Source: a bacterium (GTDB lineage: Bacteria > Patescibacteriota > Saccharimonadia > CAILAD01 > JADZBC01). Taken from it: a stretch of DNA of 33,353 nt. The DNA lies in contig JADZBC010000009.1 in the NCBI GenBank assembly GCA_020852295.1, forward strand, positions 350,435-383,787, given 5' to 3'. The notes under the pieces were generated by a model. It worked only from the letters and a program-made list of their open reading frames with translations. It did no database searches and was not told where the DNA came from. Every line of letters starts with the position of its first letter. Position 1 is the first letter of the stretch. The position numbers and the translations under genes are program-made. Below, piece by piece: positions 1 through 11,364 of the stretch.

Positions 1-192
1 CCCGCTTTTACGGAGTCTTTTTTCGAATACTACCAGAACTATCAGGCAGGTAAATGTCGCATTGGAGATGTGCAGCGTAAATGCATTGTTGACGCCAAGG
101 TTTCTTGTGGCGATATAGAAAGCGTGGAGAAGAATAACGCTACCGAGTAGAGCAAAGAACCGTTTGTTGGATAGTTTTTTCACTATAAGCAT
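1..192 (-). CDS. Small membrane protein, 5' part only
   Basis: On the minus strand an open frame of 64 codons runs from an ATG at 192-190 off the left edge of the window without a stop. The product begins MLIVKKLSNKRFFALLGS and shows two hydrophobic stretches, roughly residues 12-28 and 44-56, the second followed by a basic cluster (EKRLRKSG). This is the pattern of a small integral membrane protein. The family is not recognised. No clear Shine-Dalgarno sequence precedes the ATG. It is divergent from tig, and the two genes share the 56-bp intergenic space. Because the end is outside the window, length and function are unknown. Confidence 0.5.
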   Translation of the reverse strand, partial: MLIVKKLSNKRFFALLGSVILLHAFYIATRNLGVNNAFTLHISNATFTCLIVLVVFEKRLRKSG

Positions 193-210
193 TATTGCAC
201 AACTGCCCGC

Positions 211-239
211 TACACAATATCTGATTTTTCTGCTACTAT
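211..239 (+). promoter_or_regulatory. Promoter of tig-clpP
   Basis: A -10 box TACTAT (234-239) lies 17 bp after a weak -35 TACACA (211-216). Transcription would start near 246, only about 3 nt before the tig ATG at 249. No Shine-Dalgarno sequence is present, so the mRNA would be leaderless or nearly so. Confidence 0.55.
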
Positions 240-248
240 ACCCAGGTT

Positions 249-1532
249 ATGAATACCCACAAAATCACCAAGCAAACATCTACAGAAGCTGAATTCCTAA
301 TCACCGTTGATGAAGAGCAGCTCACGCCAATTAAAAACGAGATCATTGATCACCTCAAAAAAGACTTGAAGGTGGCTGGTTTTCGTCCAGGCAAAGTGCC
401 GACCAATATCGCTGAACGACATGTCGACAGCTCAGTCCTGCAGACCGAAGTGCTCGAGCGGGTTATTGCGCGCAGCTATGGCAAGGCGGTCGTTGAAGCT
501 AACTTGCAGACGTTAAGCAGTCCAAAGATCGAGATCAAGAAATTTGTGCCATTTACGGAACTTGAGTATGTCGCGCGAGTTGCGCTCATGCCGAAAATTG
601 ACTTTGACTACAAAAAGCTTCACGTCAAAGAAAAGATTGAAAAGCTCGACGAAAAAGACGTCGATAAGACAATCGACAATCTCCGTCGTCAAACTGCCAT
701 CAAGAAGCCAAGTAAAGCAGCCATCAAAAATGGTGACGAGGTTGTGATTGACTATGAAGGTGTCCGCGAGGGCAAACCAGTTGAGGGTGCCAAAGCTGAA
801 AAGCAGACTGTCACCGTTGGTCAGGGGCAGTTCATTCCAGGCTTTGAAGAAGAGCTGGTCGGCATGAAGGCTGGCGACAAAAAAGAGTTTGAGATTACTT
901 TTCCGAAAGACTATCGAGCAACCGATCTGGCCGGTAAGAAAGTACTATTCAAGATCAAAGTCCATGAAGTGAATGTCGTAGAGCTACCAGAGCTGAATGA
1001 CACTTGGGCAAAAAGCGTTGGACCATTTAAGACGGTTGAAGAAGTGCGTGATGATGCTCGCAACCGACTCAATCAGGAGCATGAACGCGCCCAGGCACAG
1101 AGCTATGAAAACGCGGTCATCGACGAAGCAATCAAGAAGGCAAAGTTTGATGTGCCAACCCTACTCGTTGATGAGCAGTTGCATCGACTGGAGCATGAAT
1201 TTTCTGACAATTTGAAAAATAGCGGCCTCGATACCGAAAAATACTTAGCACTGATGGGTAAGGATCAGAAGTCCCTCGAGGAGGAGCTAAAGACTGAGGC
1301 TCGGCGACGCGTCAAGATGGCGCTATTGATTCGACACATTGTGGAAGCTGAGCAGCTACAAGTGACTAATGATGAGATAGAAGCCACTTTGGCGCAGCTC
1401 CGCGCAACCTATACCGATCCGCACATGCAAGAAGAGCTGACTCATGATCATTTCCGCGAGGACGTGGCCAATCATCTAATGAGCACAAAAGCGATCGAGA
1501 AGTTAGTAAATTACGCAAAAGGAGGTAAGTAG
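249..1532 (+). CDS. tig: Trigger factor (ribosome-associated chaperone/PPIase)
   Basis: 427 residues, the usual family size. Trigger factor binds ribosomal protein uL23 at the exit tunnel and shields nascent chains in the cytoplasm. The N-terminal ribosome-binding domain carries the signature GFRPGKVP (residues 44-51). A middle FKBP-like domain follows (about 155-245, [10 protein letters not shown] through [13 protein letters not shown]), then a helical C-terminal substrate-binding region. The start at 249 is the first ATG after the promoter and fits the conserved N-terminus. No SD precedes it, consistent with a leaderless message. The stop TAG shares its last base with the GTG of clpP, and the end of tig (AAAGGAGGT) supplies the clpP ribosome binding site. 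The tig-clpP pairing is common in bacteria, but clpX does not follow here. Confidence 0.95.
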   Translation: MNTHKITKQTSTEAEFLITVDEEQLTPIKNEIIDHLKKDLKVAGFRPGKVPTNIAERHVDSSVLQTEVLERVIARSYGKAVVEANLQTLSSPKIEIKKFVPFTELEYVARVALMPKIDFDYKKLHVKEKIEKLDEKDVDKTIDNLRRQTAIKKPSKAAIKNGDEVVIDYEGVREGKPVEGAKAEKQTVTVGQGQFIPGFEEELVGMKAGDKKEFEITFPKDYRATDLAGKKVLFKIKVHEVNVVELPELNDTWAKSVGPFKTVEEVRDDARNRLNQEHERAQAQSYENAVIDEAIKKAKFDVPTLLVDEQLHRLEHEFSDNLKNSGLDTEKYLALMGKDQKSLEEELKTEARRRVKMALLIRHIVEAEQLQVTNDEIEATLAQLRATYTDPHMQEELTHDHFREDVANHLMSTKAIEKLVNYAKGGK

Positions 1533-2122
1533 TGGCACACAACAACCAGATTCTTATTCCAACAGTAATTGAAAAAACGAGCCTTGGTGAGCGAGCGTAT
1601 GATATTTACTCACGTCTGCTCAAGGATCGCATCATCTTTTTGGGTACAGAGATCGATGACACGGTAGCCAATCTGGTGATTGCGCAGTTGCTTTTCTTGG
1701 AGAGCGAAGATCCGACATCAGACATCAAGCTCTACATTAACTCGCCAGGCGGAAGTGTCACAGCTGGTCTGGCAATGTATGACACCATGCAGCATGTCAA
1801 ACCAGATGTTAGTGTCACGGTAGTTGGCATGGCTGCCAGTATGGCTGCAGTGCTTACTGCCGCTGGTGCGAAAGGTAAGCGATTCGCGTTGCCAAACTCG
1901 CGTATTATGATCCATCAGGGCTCAGCTGGGTTTTCTGGCACGCCAAGCGATATCGAAATTACGGCTCGCGAGGTGCTCAAATCACGTAAGAAGCTTGACG
2001 AATTGCTCAGTAAGCACACTGGTCAGCCGCTCGAGAAAGTCACCAAAGACACCGACCGAGACTATTGGATGAGCGCCAAAGAGGCGGTTGAGTACGGTCT
2101 CGTTGATAAAGTGGTAAGCTAG
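1532..2122 (+). CDS. clpP: ATP-dependent Clp protease proteolytic subunit
   Basis: 196 residues. ClpP forms the tetradecameric serine-protease chamber that degrades proteins fed in by Clp/HSP100 unfoldases in the cytoplasm. The catalytic triad is intact: Ser103 in GMAASMAA, His128 in MIHQG and Asp177 in TDRDYW. The 25-residue Ser-His and 49-residue His-Asp distances match E. coli ClpP (97/122/171). The oligomerisation segment [16 protein letters not shown] (about 70-84) is also typical. GTG start with a strong SD (AAAGGAGG, 1515-1522), translationally coupled to tig by a 1-nt overlap. No clpX or clpC gene follows directly. The only Clp-like ATPase in the window (12331-14760) lacks a visible ClpP-docking tripeptide. 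Confidence 0.97.
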   Translation: MAHNNQILIPTVIEKTSLGERAYDIYSRLLKDRIIFLGTEIDDTVANLVIAQLLFLESEDPTSDIKLYINSPGGSVTAGLAMYDTMQHVKPDVSVTVVGMAASMAAVLTAAGAKGKRFALPNSRIMIHQGSAGFSGTPSDIEITAREVLKSRKKLDELLSKHTGQPLEKVTKDTDRDYWMSAKEAVEYGLVDKVVS

Positions 2123-2145
2123 TAGAAGAATAAGCGAGGGTATCG

Positions 2146-3393
2146 GTGGCGTATACGGCACTGTTTCGAAACGGTAATTTTCTCAAGTTATGGGGAGCGC
2201 AGGTTGCCTCTCAACTGGCGGCTAATCTTCTTAATTTTGCGCTAATTATTCGCGTATTTGATCTGGCGGCTGGCACTTGGTATCAAAATATATCTGTCAG
2301 TTTACTGATCACCGCCTTTGGGGTGCCTTCAATCGTATTTGCAGCTTTCGCAGGTGCCATGATCGACCACCTGGATCGCAAGAAGGTGCTTGTCGCAACC
2401 AACCTGGTTCGGGCCGTTTTAGTCTTGTTGTTTTTGGTGCTGGATACGCAGATCGTCTGGGTCTATCTCACGATCTTCGCAATCTCGACGTTTACCCAGT
2501 TTTTTGTGCCGGCTGAAGCAGCGGCCCTACCATCTGTGACAGACCATGATCACCTAGTGGCGGCCAACTCATTGTTTGTCTTTACACTGTATGGCTCATT
2601 TATGGTGGGCTATTCGCTGGCCGGTCCGGTGGTTAAGTTGTTTGGTCCATATGGAGCATATTGGGTTACGAGCGGCGCGTTTTTGCTCGCTGGACTACTG
2701 AGTCTCGGTCTGCCAACGATGCGGGCGACTGACAAAACTCGTCCTAAGTTGAGAAAACTTCTCAATCAGGTGACCCGACAGGTTGGTCGTAATATCCACT
2801 TGACGCTACGTAAGCGTGAATATGCCTTTCCAATCATGCAGCTCACCATTGCCCAGGCAATTGTTGGGGTGGTGATAGTACTGGCCCCAGCCTTGTCGCA
2901 GGTCATCTTGGGTAAGAATTTAAGTGACACCAGTCATATCTTAGTGATCCCGGCTGGAGTCGGGATGGTACTGGGGGCTATTGCGGTTGGTCAGTTTCTC
3001 CGCAAAGCTGACAAGTATCGATTGATTAAGATCGGCGTCGTGCTTGGCGGTTTGATGCTGGTTGCTCTCGGACTCGTTCGTCAGGTTGTCGCACCAGTTA
3101 GCCTTGTCATACTGGCGGCAGCAGTAGTATTTATCCTTGGACTAGTCAACGCGCTCGTCAGCGTATCAGCCCAAACGCTTTTGCAGATCAATACGACTGA
3201 TGATATTCGCGGTAAGGTATTTGGTTCACTCAATATGATGGTCAATATCGCCGCTGTATTGCCTGTATTGCTGGCTGGAATCACGGCCGACCTTGTCTCG
3301 CCAACTACAGTAGTATTGGTGGTTGGCGTTATCATTCTCATCTACGGCGTATTCATGAAACATCCTGTCATTACAGACCAAGAAAAAGCTTGA
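2146..3393 (+). CDS. MFS transporter, drug/siderophore-exporter-like
   Basis: 415 residues with about twelve hydrophobic segments, an inner-membrane major facilitator superfamily protein. The N-terminal FRNGNFLKLWGAQVASQLA and the loop DHLDRKKVLVATNLVRA between TM2 and TM3 are characteristic of the MFS_3/EntS-like exporter branch. The charged loop corresponds to MFS motif A. Substrate cannot be deduced. GTG start at 2146 preceded by GCGAGGG (2134-2140). It lies 23 bp after clpP and is probably cotranscribed with tig-clpP. Its last codons and TGA stop overlap the rpoB promoter (TTGACA at 3390). The place where clpX often sits is occupied by this transporter. Family assignment is secure, substrate is not. 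Confidence 0.85.
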   Translation: MAYTALFRNGNFLKLWGAQVASQLAANLLNFALIIRVFDLAAGTWYQNISVSLLITAFGVPSIVFAAFAGAMIDHLDRKKVLVATNLVRAVLVLLFLVLDTQIVWVYLTIFAISTFTQFFVPAEAAALPSVTDHDHLVAANSLFVFTLYGSFMVGYSLAGPVVKLFGPYGAYWVTSGAFLLAGLLSLGLPTMRATDKTRPKLRKLLNQVTRQVGRNIHLTLRKREYAFPIMQLTIAQAIVGVVIVLAPALSQVILGKNLSDTSHILVIPAGVGMVLGAIAVGQFLRKADKYRLIKIGVVLGGLMLVALGLVRQVVAPVSLVILAAAVVFILGLVNALVSVSAQTLLQINTTDDIRGKVFGSLNMMVNIAAVLPVLLAGITADLVSPTTVVLVVGVIILIYGVFMKHPVITDQEKA

Positions 3394-3418
3394 CAACAGA
3401 TGTAGTAGCGCGTATCTT
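3390..3418 (+). promoter_or_regulatory. Promoter upstream of rpoBC
   Basis: TTGACA (3390-3395), 17-bp spacer, TATCTT (3413-3418). The -35 overlaps the MFS stop codon. Predicted start near 3425 gives a leader of about 140 nt before rpoB that includes a terminator-like hairpin. Confidence 0.65.
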
Positions 3419-3450
3419 GGATAGCAAGAGGATGCTTAAATAGATAAAAT

Positions 3451-3483
3451 CCGCAAGGAGTCTCTTTGACTCAGCGGTTTTTT
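3451..3483 (+). terminator. Terminator or attenuator in the rpoB leader
   Basis: Hairpin with outer arms CCGC (3451-3454) / GCGG (3474-3477) and inner arms GAGTC (3458-3462) / GACTC (3468-3472), followed at once by six T (3478-3483). It could end the tig-clpP-MFS unit. Because the rpoB promoter at 3390-3418 lies upstream of it, it could also attenuate rpoBC. A second small hairpin, GGTTT/AAACC, follows at 3487-3500. Confidence 0.6.
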
Positions 3484-3563
3484 GTCGGTTTAGAAAAACC
3501 TCCTAGAAACTCATCGAATTTATTCGACATTCATATCAAAGAGTAATAAGGAGACGCTTTTTC

Positions 3564-6500
3564 ATGCCTAAAACCAAGTCGGCGCGAGTGTACCTAAACA
3601 AACAAAAAGATTTACTACCATTGCCAAACCTGATCCAGATCCAGCTGGATTCATACAACTGGTTTGTCAAAGAGGGCCTTAAGGAATTATTTGAAGAAAT
3701 CTCTCCAATCGAAGATTTTACTGGCAAGAAGTATGCCCTCAGCTTTGGCGAATATCATTTTGAAGAGCCAAAGGTAACCGAAGCCCAAGCCAAAGAGAAA
3801 AACATCAGCTTTGAGGCAAGTTTGCGAGCCAAGATTGAGCTCGTTAATAAAGAAACTGGCGAAGTTAAGCACCAAGAGATTTTCCTTGGTGATTTTCCTG
3901 TTATGACCGAACGTGGCACCTTCATCATCAACGGTGTTGAGCGTGTTGTAGTGTCGCAGTTGGTTCGCTCACCAGGAGTATTCTTCACTACACCAGAGTC
4001 GGGCAACAACGACTTTTTTGGTGCCAAGATTATCCCAAGCCGCGGTGCTTGGCTTGAAGTTGAGACCGGTGCAAACGGTGTGATGTCGGTCAAGATTGAT
4101 CGAAAGCGTAAGCTTCCAGTCACCACCCTGCTACGTGCCTTTGGCTTTGGTACTGACGACGAAATCAAAGCTCTCTTCAAAGAGATTGACACTGGTGAAG
4201 TTCGTTTCATCGACGAAACACTTGCGAAAGATCCTGCCAGCTCGATGGCCGAGGGCCTGATGGAGGTATACAAGCGCATTCGTCCTGGTGATCTTGCTAC
4301 TGTTGAGAACTCGAAGTCGCTTATCGACAGCATGTTCTTCGACTTTAAGCGCTACGATTTCAGTAAAGTTGGTCGCTACAAGATCAACAAGCGCCTTGGC
4401 ATGGATGTACCAAACACTCCTGAGAATCGCACGCTGCGCCGTGAAGATTTCGTAGAAATCTTGCGTGAAATTATCCGCATGAGCAATGCCGGTGCACCGA
4501 GCGAAGACATTGACCACCTGGCAAACCGCCGTCTTAAGATGGTTGGCGAACTCATGCAGACGAAGTTCCGCGTTGGTATTTTACGCATGGAACGAATCGT
4601 CAAAGACCGCATGAGCGTAGCTGATCCTGACGCCATTGTGCCAGGTCAGCTGATCAACGTCCGTCCGATTGTGGCTGCAGTCAAAGAATTCTTCGCGTCC
4701 CACCAGTTGAGCCAGTTCATGGATCAGGTGAACCCGCTGGCTGAGATCGTGCACAAGCGTCGTTTGAACGCAATGGGTCCAGGTGGATTGAGTCGTGAAC
4801 GAGCCGGCTTTGAAGTCCGTGACGTTCACCGTACTCACTATGGCCGTATCTGCCCGATTGAAACCCCTGAAGGACCAAACATTGGTTTGGTTTCGACACT
4901 GGCATCATTCGCGCAGGTCAATGAATATGGCTTTATCGAGAGCCCATATCTAAAAGTCATTAATCACGTTGAGCCAAAGAAAGCCGCCGGAGAAGTACTG
5001 CGCTCGATCGTCAAGGACAAGAGTGGAAACGCGGTTGGCAAGGCTGGCGATAAGATCACTGACGCAATGGTTAAAAAGCTGGTAGCTGCCGGTATTGAAA
5101 CTGTTCCAGTAAGGGCCCGTGTTACCAAAGAAATCGTCTATCTTGATGCCTATGACGAGGAAAAAGCAGTGATTGCCCAGGCTGACACCCCAACTGATGA
5201 GGATGGCTACTTCAAAGCCAACCGTGTATCAGTTCGTGGTATTGGTGGTGAAGCCGACGAAGAGCTGGCCGATAACGTCAACTACATGGACGTTTCGAGC
5301 AAACAGACTGTTAGCGTCTCAGCAGCGCTTATTCCGTTTCTCGAGCACGACAACGCTAAGCGCGCCCTGATGGCGGCCAACATGCAACGTCAGGCAGTAG
5401 CACTTGTTCGACCAGAAGCCCCAATCATTGGTACTGGTATCGAAGCCCGTGCTGCCGAGGATTCGGGCCAGGTAGTACTTGCCGAAGGCGATGGTGAAGT
5501 TACAAGCTCAACCGCAGAGTCAGTCTCAGTCAAGTACAAGACCGGCGAGAAGGCTTACGAACTGCAGAACTTTGTTCGATCAAACCAGGGTAGCTCGATC
5601 CACCAGCGTGCCGTTGCTACCAAGGGCGATAAAGTAAAGAAAGGTGACGTACTAATCGATGGTATGAGTACCGTGAACGGTGAGCTGGCGCTCGGCCAGA
5701 ACCTACTCGTGGCCTTTATGCCATTTGACGGTCTGAACTACGAAGACGCTATCATCATTTCGCAGCGTCTCGTACAGGACGATCGCTACACCAGTATTCA
5801 CATCGAGACACACCAGATTGACGTGCGTGACACGAAGCTCGGCCCTGAGCAGGTCACCCGCGATATCGCAAATGTTTCGGAGGAGTCTCTAAAGGATCTC
5901 GACGAGAACGGTATCGTCCGTATCGGTGCTGAAGTCTCGGCTGGTGATATCCTCGTTGGTAAGATCACACCAAAGGGTGAGACCGATCTCTCAAGCGAAG
6001 AGCGCCTATTGCGAGCCATTTTTGGTGAGAAGGCACGCGACGTAAAAGACACAAGCCTTCGTTTGCCAAACGGCGCCATGGGTAAAGTGGTTGGGATCAA
6101 GATTCTATCCCGCGAGGCGGGCGATGACCTGCCTGCTGGTGTGATGCAGCAGATCTATGTTGCGGTTGCTCAGCTCCGTAAGGTCTCAGTCGGTGACAAG
6201 ATGGCCGGTCGGCACGGTGACAAGGGTGTTATCAGTAAGATTCTTCCGGTCGAAGACATGCCATACCTCGAAGACGGCACTCCAGTAGATATCATCCTCA
6301 ACACACTCGGTGTCGGTACTCGTATGAACCTCGGTCAGATCCTTGAGACTCACCTTGGTTGGGCGGCTGCCGCACTCGGCTACACTGTCGCAACACCAGT
6401 ATTTGGTGGTGTAAAGATCGAACAGATCAAAGAAGAGCTTAAGAAGGCCGGCCTTCCAGAGGATGGTAAAGTCCAGCTTTTCCACGGTTTCACTGGTGAG

Positions 6501-7100
6501 CCATTCGCCGAGAAGACAACCGTTGGTTACAAGTACATGCTTAAGCTCCATCACATGGTTGACGACAAGATCCACGCTCGTTCGACCGGTCCATACGCGA
6601 TGGTTACTCAGCAGCCACTTGGTGGTAAAGCACAGATGGGTGGTCAGCGCTTCGGAGAGATGGAGGTATGGGCACTGGAAGCATATGGTGCTGCCAATAC
6701 TCTCCAAGAAATTCTGACTATTAAGTCCGACGATGTCATTGGTCGATCGAAAGCGTATGAGTCAATCATTAAAAACGAGCCGATCAAGGGTCCTCGAATT
6801 CCGGAGTCATTTAACGTTCTCGTGAAAGAGCTTCAGAGCTTGTCGCTCGCAGTAGAGCTCGAGAAGATTGGCGGAGCTGAAGTTGATGCTGAAGAGATCA
6901 TCTCGCGAGCTACCGAAAAAGAAGCAACCGATCTTGGGAACGAAGAATTGCTCCAAGGTGGTGAGGGTGTCAAAGACAGCGCAGTGGTTGATTTGAGTGG
7001 CGACGCAGCGGAAGATGACTTCGAAGCCTTAGCTCAGAAGAGTGAGCCAACTGCGGCCGATCTCGACGAAGTAACACTAACCGAAGAAGGGGAACTCTAA
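3564..7100 (+). CDS. rpoB: DNA-directed RNA polymerase subunit beta
   Basis: 1178 residues. Beta subunit of RNA polymerase, which with beta' forms the catalytic cleft. Recognisable blocks in order: the N-terminal protrusion/lobe, the rifampicin-region segment containing [14 protein letters not shown] and [18 protein letters not shown], the invariant [20 protein letters not shown], the [15 protein letters not shown] region, [18 protein letters not shown], and the C-terminal [19 protein letters not shown] that clamps against beta'. It lacks the very large lineage insertions of the E. coli protein and ends in an acidic tail ([10 protein letters not shown]...EEGEL). SD AAGGAG (3548-3553) sits 10 nt before ATG 3564. 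It is separated from rpoC by one base. The leader carries the attenuator-like hairpin described separately. Confidence 0.98.
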   Translation: MPKTKSARVYLNKQKDLLPLPNLIQIQLDSYNWFVKEGLKELFEEISPIEDFTGKKYALSFGEYHFEEPKVTEAQAKEKNISFEASLRAKIELVNKETGEVKHQEIFLGDFPVMTERGTFIINGVERVVVSQLVRSPGVFFTTPESGNNDFFGAKIIPSRGAWLEVETGANGVMSVKIDRKRKLPVTTLLRAFGFGTDDEIKALFKEIDTGEVRFIDETLAKDPASSMAEGLMEVYKRIRPGDLATVENSKSLIDSMFFDFKRYDFSKVGRYKINKRLGMDVPNTPENRTLRREDFVEILREIIRMSNAGAPSEDIDHLANRRLKMVGELMQTKFRVGILRMERIVKDRMSVADPDAIVPGQLINVRPIVAAVKEFFASHQLSQFMDQVNPLAEIVHKRRLNAMGPGGLSRERAGFEVRDVHRTHYGRICPIETPEGPNIGLVSTLASFAQVNEYGFIESPYLKVINHVEPKKAAGEVLRSIVKDKSGNAVGKAGDKITDAMVKKLVAAGIETVPVRARVTKEIVYLDAYDEEKAVIAQADTPTDEDGYFKANRVSVRGIGGEADEELADNVNYMDVSSKQTVSVSAALIPFLEHDNAKRALMAANMQRQAVALVRPEAPIIGTGIEARAAEDSGQVVLAEGDGEVTSSTAESVSVKYKTGEKAYELQNFVRSNQGSSIHQRAVATKGDKVKKGDVLIDGMSTVNGELALGQNLLVAFMPFDGLNYEDAIIISQRLVQDDRYTSIHIETHQIDVRDTKLGPEQVTRDIANVSEESLKDLDENGIVRIGAEVSAGDILVGKITPKGETDLSSEERLLRAIFGEKARDVKDTSLRLPNGAMGKVVGIKILSREAGDDLPAGVMQQIYVAVAQLRKVSVGDKMAGRHGDKGVISKILPVEDMPYLEDGTPVDIILNTLGVGTRMNLGQILETHLGWAAAALGYTVATPVFGGVKIEQIKEELKKAGLPEDGKVQLFHGFTGEPFAEKTTVGYKYMLKLHHMVDDKIHARSTGPYAMVTQQPLGGKAQMGGQRFGEMEVWALEAYGAANTLQEILTIKSDDVIGRSKAYESIIKNEPIKGPRIPESFNVLVKELQSLSLAVELEKIGGAEVDAEEIISRATEKEATDLGNEELLQGGEGVKDSAVVDLSGDAAEDDFEALAQKSEPTAADLDEVTLTEEGEL

Positions 7101-7101
7101 G

Positions 7102-10100
7102 ATGAACCCAGGAGCAAACATGAACCCAGAACCATCGATTGATTTCACATCGATCAAACTTTCCCTGGCCAGCCCAGAACAGATTGAAGGGTGGTCGAAC
7201 GGTGAGGTTACCAAGCCGGAGACTATCAACTATCGAACCCAGAAACCTGAGAAAGACGGACTGTTCTGTGAAAAAATCTTTGGTCCAACCAAAGACTGGA
7301 CTTGTTACTGCGGGAAGTACAAAGGCATTCGCTACAAAGGTATCGTTTGTGACAAGTGTGGAGTTCTCGTAACTCGTTCGATCGTTCGCCGTGAGCGCAT
7401 GGGCCACATTCAGCTCGCAGTACCAGTGACACACATCTGGTTCTTGCGCGGTACACCATCAAGCATCAGCTTGGTGCTCAATCTTGGTGTGCGCGATCTC
7501 GAGCGCATCGCCTACTTTGCCAATTTTGTGGTGACCGATGTCAACGAAGACGCTCGTGAAGCTGCTTTGCAGGACCTCGAAAAAGAATTCACTTCACGTC
7601 GTGACGACATCATCAAGGCGAATCCAGCCGAAAAAGGTAGCGAACTATCTGAAGCCGCTCGTTTGCAGCTGACTGAACTCGAAGAGAACTACAGTACTGC
7701 CAAGAACGAGCTCACGGGTCTTGCCAAGTACCAATTGCTGCCTGAGAGCAAGTACCGTGACCTCAACCTCAAGTTTGGTGAAGTTTTCAAGGCCGGCATC
7801 GGTGCTGAGGCTATCAAGCAGCTGCTCGAGGAGATTGACCTTAAAGAGCTGGCTAAGCAGTTACAGGAAGAGGCCGAAAACTCAGTTGGCCAGAAGAAAA
7901 AGAAGGCTCTCAAGCGCCTGAAGGCTATCGAGGGTCTCGAAGCAGCTAGCATCCGTCCGGACTGGATGGTGATCACGACTCTGCCGGTAATTCCACCAGA
8001 TCTTCGTCCAATGGTTCAGCTTGATGGTGGCCGTTTTGCTGCTTCCGATCTCAATGATCTCTATCGTCGTGTGATCAACCGCAACAACCGTCTCAAGAAA
8101 CTCTACGCCCTCGAGGCCCCAGAGGTAATCTGCCGCAACGAAAAGCGCATGCTTCAAGAAGCGGTTGATGCTCTGATCGACAATAATGCCCGTCGTGAAC
8201 GCGCTGTCTCGGCTGCGGCTTCACGTAAGAAACTCAAGAGCCTGACTGATCTACTCAAGGGTAAGCAGGGTCGCTTCCGTCAGAACCTTCTCGGAAAGCG
8301 CGTTGACTACTCAGGTCGTTCCGTAATCGTCATTGGTCCACACCTCAAACTCGATCAGTGTGGTATTCCAAAGATGATGGCGCTCGAGCTCTTCAAGCCA
8401 TTTGTGATTAGCCGACTGATCGAACAGGGCTTCGCTCACAACGTGAAGAGTGCTTCACGCATGATCGAGCGTGCTCGCAACGAAGTCTGGGATGCACTCG
8501 ATGAAGTTATCAAAGACAAGTACGTGCTCCTCAACCGCGCACCGACCTTGCACCGACTCGGTATCCAGGCTTTCAAGCCAGTACTGATCGAAGGTAAGGC
8601 TATCCAGCTACACCCAATGGTTTGTGTCGCGTTCAACGCCGACTTCGATGGTGACCAGATGGCTGTTCACGTACCGCTTTCTGAGGCTGCCCAAAAAGAA
8701 GCCAAGGAAATCATGCTCTCGCGTCACAACCTTCTCAAGCCAAGTAGCGGTGATCCAGTGGTGAACCCGAACCAAGAGATTGTCTTGGGTTGTCACTACC
8801 TGACACTCACCAAGGCTGGACTCAAGGGCGAAGGGAAGATTTTTGCTGACGCCAAAGAGGCAGTCTACGCCTACCAGAGTGGTCACGTTGATCTTCAGGC
8901 GCTCATCAAGGTGCGCATGGATGGTCAAATCATTGAGACGACTCCTGGTCGCATCCAGTTTAACAACATCTTGCCAGAAGGCTTTGTTTACCAGAATGAT
9001 GTTCAGACCAAGACCACGCTGCGCAAGCTGATGGCTGAGGTATTCACTCGTTTTGGCAATGATGCTATGGCTGAACTCGCCGACAACATCAAGCAACTCG
9101 GTTTCCGTTACGCAACGATGTCGGGTGTTTCGATTGGTATGGATGACTTGGTAACTCCTGAAGCCAAGGGTGAGCTTATCGCCGAAGGTGAAAAGCGAGC
9201 TGCCGAGCTTGCCTCGCAGTACGAAATGGGTCTGATTACCGAAGATGAGCGCTACGAGAAGACCGTCGAGATCTGGAAAGATGTATCAGAGCGCGTTGAG
9301 GCGTCTCTCAAAGAGATGATTGAAGGTGAAGATTCAACCTTCTCACTCGATATCGCATCAGGTGCTCGTACAACCGTATCGCAGGTTAACCAGATGGCCG
9401 GTATGCTTGGTCTGATGCTCAACCCGGCTGGTCGTATCATCGAGCTGCCAATTCGATCGAACTATCGTGAGGGTCTGTCGGTGCTCGAGTACTTCATCTC
9501 GACCCACGGCGCCCGTAAGGGTCTTACCGACACAGCTCTTAAGACTGCCGAATCTGGGTACCTCACCCGACGTCTGGTTGATGTCTCTCAGGATGTCGTG
9601 ATTACCGAAACCGACTGTGGTGATAAAGAGGGTTACCTCGTAACTGCCCAAGAAGCTATCGCGGCAGGTGAAGACTCGATCGCCGGCTGGCTGGTTGGTC
9701 GTACGAGCCTTGAGAAATTGACTGATCCAAAGACAGGTGATGTTATTGTGAAGAAGCTTGAACTCTTCGATGACCAAAAAGCCCGAGCTGTTGCCGAAGC
9801 TGGCATTGAATCAGTGAAGATTCGATCAGTCCTGAAATGTAAGTCAGTCTGGGGTATTTGTGAGAAGTGTTATGGTCTCGACCTCGCAACCGGTAAGACT
9901 GTACGCCACGGCGAAGCAGTTGGTATCATGTCCGCTCAGTCGATTGGTGAGCCAGGTACACAGCTGACCATGAACACCAAGCACCTTGCGGGTGTTGGTG
10001 GCGACATTACCCAAGGTTTGCCACGTGTAGAGGAAATCTTCGAAGCGCGCAATCCAAAAGGTGAGGCCATCCTAAGTGAAGTTGATGGTGTTGTGAAAGT

Positions 10101-10890
10101 TACTGAAGAAGAAGGTAAGACTGTCATCATGGTGACTCCACCAGACCTCAAGACAACCGACTACCCATTGGCCGATATGAAGGCTAAGGTAAAGACTGGT
10201 CAGGCCGTTACGCACAAGCAAGTTATGGCTGAGAGCGAAAATGGCAAACGCACTATCAAGGCTGCTGCAGCTGGTACCGTGAAGGTCACCAAAGACAGCA
10301 TTACGCTAGTCCACGATGGTGGTAACGTTCGTAGCTACGCAGTTCCTACTCACATCGGTGTGGAGGTTAAGACGGGCGACCTCGTAACTGCTGGACACCG
10401 CTTGACCGAGGGTTCAGTCAATCTGCAATCTATGCTCAAGCTACTCGGTGAAGAAGCAGTACAGCGTTACATTGTCGATGAAGTCCAGGCTATCTACGCA
10501 TCGCAGGGTCAGACGATTGCCAGTAAGCACATTGAGGTGATCATCCGACAGATGTTCAGCCGGGTACGTATCGAAGAGCCAAATGACACAACCTTCGTCA
10601 GTGGCGATGTCGTCAGCAAGACTGCACTTCACGAAGAGAACACACGAGTGGCCGAGGTAAAAGGTAAAGCAGCCACTTACGAGCAACTTCTGATGCCGAT
10701 CACCAAGATCAGCACAAGCTCAGACAGCTGGTTGAGTGCAGCGTCCTTCCAGGAAACTACCCGTGTGCTCATCAATGCTGCTATCCGCGGTAAACACGAT
10801 CGTCTCCGCGGTCTCAAAGAAAACGTCATCATTGGTCGCCTCATCCCAGTCGGGACCGGCTTCCGTGATAGCGATGAACTTGACGGCTAA
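7102..10890 (+). CDS. rpoC: DNA-directed RNA polymerase subunit beta'
   Basis: 1262 residues from the first ATG. It contains the catalytic Mg-binding motif [13 protein letters not shown] (about residues 512-524). An N-terminal zinc site is built from [20 protein letters not shown], and a second Cys cluster lies near [13 protein letters not shown]. The trigger-loop region [15 protein letters not shown] is also present. Two starts are possible. ATG 7102 has AAGGGG at 7087-7092. ATG 7120 begins a near-repeat of the same codons (Met-Asn-Pro) and has a better-spaced AGGAG (7110-7114). The latter would shorten the protein by six residues. It is cotranscribed with rpoB, with a 1-bp gap. The rpsL promoter begins 3 bp after its stop. 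Confidence 0.98.
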   Translation: MNPGANMNPEPSIDFTSIKLSLASPEQIEGWSNGEVTKPETINYRTQKPEKDGLFCEKIFGPTKDWTCYCGKYKGIRYKGIVCDKCGVLVTRSIVRRERMGHIQLAVPVTHIWFLRGTPSSISLVLNLGVRDLERIAYFANFVVTDVNEDAREAALQDLEKEFTSRRDDIIKANPAEKGSELSEAARLQLTELEENYSTAKNELTGLAKYQLLPESKYRDLNLKFGEVFKAGIGAEAIKQLLEEIDLKELAKQLQEEAENSVGQKKKKALKRLKAIEGLEAASIRPDWMVITTLPVIPPDLRPMVQLDGGRFAASDLNDLYRRVINRNNRLKKLYALEAPEVICRNEKRMLQEAVDALIDNNARRERAVSAAASRKKLKSLTDLLKGKQGRFRQNLLGKRVDYSGRSVIVIGPHLKLDQCGIPKMMALELFKPFVISRLIEQGFAHNVKSASRMIERARNEVWDALDEVIKDKYVLLNRAPTLHRLGIQAFKPVLIEGKAIQLHPMVCVAFNADFDGDQMAVHVPLSEAAQKEAKEIMLSRHNLLKPSSGDPVVNPNQEIVLGCHYLTLTKAGLKGEGKIFADAKEAVYAYQSGHVDLQALIKVRMDGQIIETTPGRIQFNNILPEGFVYQNDVQTKTTLRKLMAEVFTRFGNDAMAELADNIKQLGFRYATMSGVSIGMDDLVTPEAKGELIAEGEKRAAELASQYEMGLITEDERYEKTVEIWKDVSERVEASLKEMIEGEDSTFSLDIASGARTTVSQVNQMAGMLGLMLNPAGRIIELPIRSNYREGLSVLEYFISTHGARKGLTDTALKTAESGYLTRRLVDVSQDVVITETDCGDKEGYLVTAQEAIAAGEDSIAGWLVGRTSLEKLTDPKTGDVIVKKLELFDDQKARAVAEAGIESVKIRSVLKCKSVWGICEKCYGLDLATGKTVRHGEAVGIMSAQSIGEPGTQLTMNTKHLAGVGGDITQGLPRVEEIFEARNPKGEAILSEVDGVVKVTEEEGKTVIMVTPPDLKTTDYPLADMKAKVKTGQAVTHKQVMAESENGKRTIKAAAAGTVKVTKDSITLVHDGGNVRSYAVPTHIGVEVKTGDLVTAGHRLTEGSVNLQSMLKLLGEEAVQRYIVDEVQAIYASQGQTIASKHIEVIIRQMFSRVRIEEPNDTTFVSGDVVSKTALHEENTRVAEVKGKAATYEQLLMPITKISTSSDSWLSAASFQETTRVLINAAIRGKHDRLRGLKENVIIGRLIPVGTGFRDSDELDG

Positions 10891-10893
10891 TGC

Positions 10894-10922
10894 TTGACCA
10901 GAAGAGTTCAATCTGATAAAGT
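10894..10922 (+). promoter_or_regulatory. Promoter of rpsL-rpsG
   Basis: TTGACC (10894-10899), 17-bp spacer, TAAAGT (10917-10922), with TG one base before the -10 (extended -10 type). Predicted start near 10929, about 15 nt before the rpsL ATG. This gives the str-type unit its own promoter besides read-through from rpoBC. Confidence 0.6.
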
Positions 10923-10943
10923 AACCAGGTTAAAAAACGAACA

Positions 10944-11363
10944 ATGCCAACAATCAACCAACTCATCCGCAAGCCACGAACCGATGTCCGACGCAAGAGT
11001 AAAGCGCCGGCCCTCGGTCGTAGCTTCAACGCCCTGAAGGGTCGCACGACCTCGAGTAATGCACCATTTAAGCGCGGTGTGTGTGTCAAGGTATTTACCC
11101 AGACACCAAAGAAGCCAAACTCAGCGCTTCGTAAGGTGGCTCGTGTGCGCCTGACCAATGGCATGGAAGTAACGGCATACATCGGTGGTGAAGGGCACAA
11201 CCTTCAGGAGCACTCAGTGGTTCTGATCCGCGGTGGTCGTGTGAAGGACCTTCCGGGTGTGCGTTATCACGTGGTACGTGGTGCAATTGACACCGCTGGT
11301 GTTGCTAATCGTAAGCAAGGCCGTAGTAAATACGGTGCTAAGTTAGAGAAAGCGAAGGCCTAG
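10944..11363 (+). CDS. rpsL: 30S ribosomal protein uS12
   Basis: 139 residues. Decoding-centre protein of the small subunit. The conserved [20 protein letters not shown] and [28 protein letters not shown] are intact. The Lys in TPKKPNS that is altered in streptomycin-resistant mutants of other species is the standard residue. Compared with E. coli S12 (124 residues) it has about 13 extra residues between PAL and KRGVC, the long form also seen in Firmicutes. The ATG at 10944 has only a weak SD, fitting a very short leader. It is followed after 1 bp by rpsG. Confidence 0.97.
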   Translation: MPTINQLIRKPRTDVRRKSKAPALGRSFNALKGRTTSSNAPFKRGVCVKVFTQTPKKPNSALRKVARVRLTNGMEVTAYIGGEGHNLQEHSVVLIRGGRVKDLPGVRYHVVRGAIDTAGVANRKQGRSKYGAKLEKAKA

Positions 11364-11364
11364 T

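Noticed and set aside
4131-4517. Long minus-strand frames within rpoB and rpoC (for example 128 codons at 4131-4517, 173 codons at 6186-6707)
   Set aside because: Antisense shadows of strongly conserved genes; no promoter, SD or protein character.
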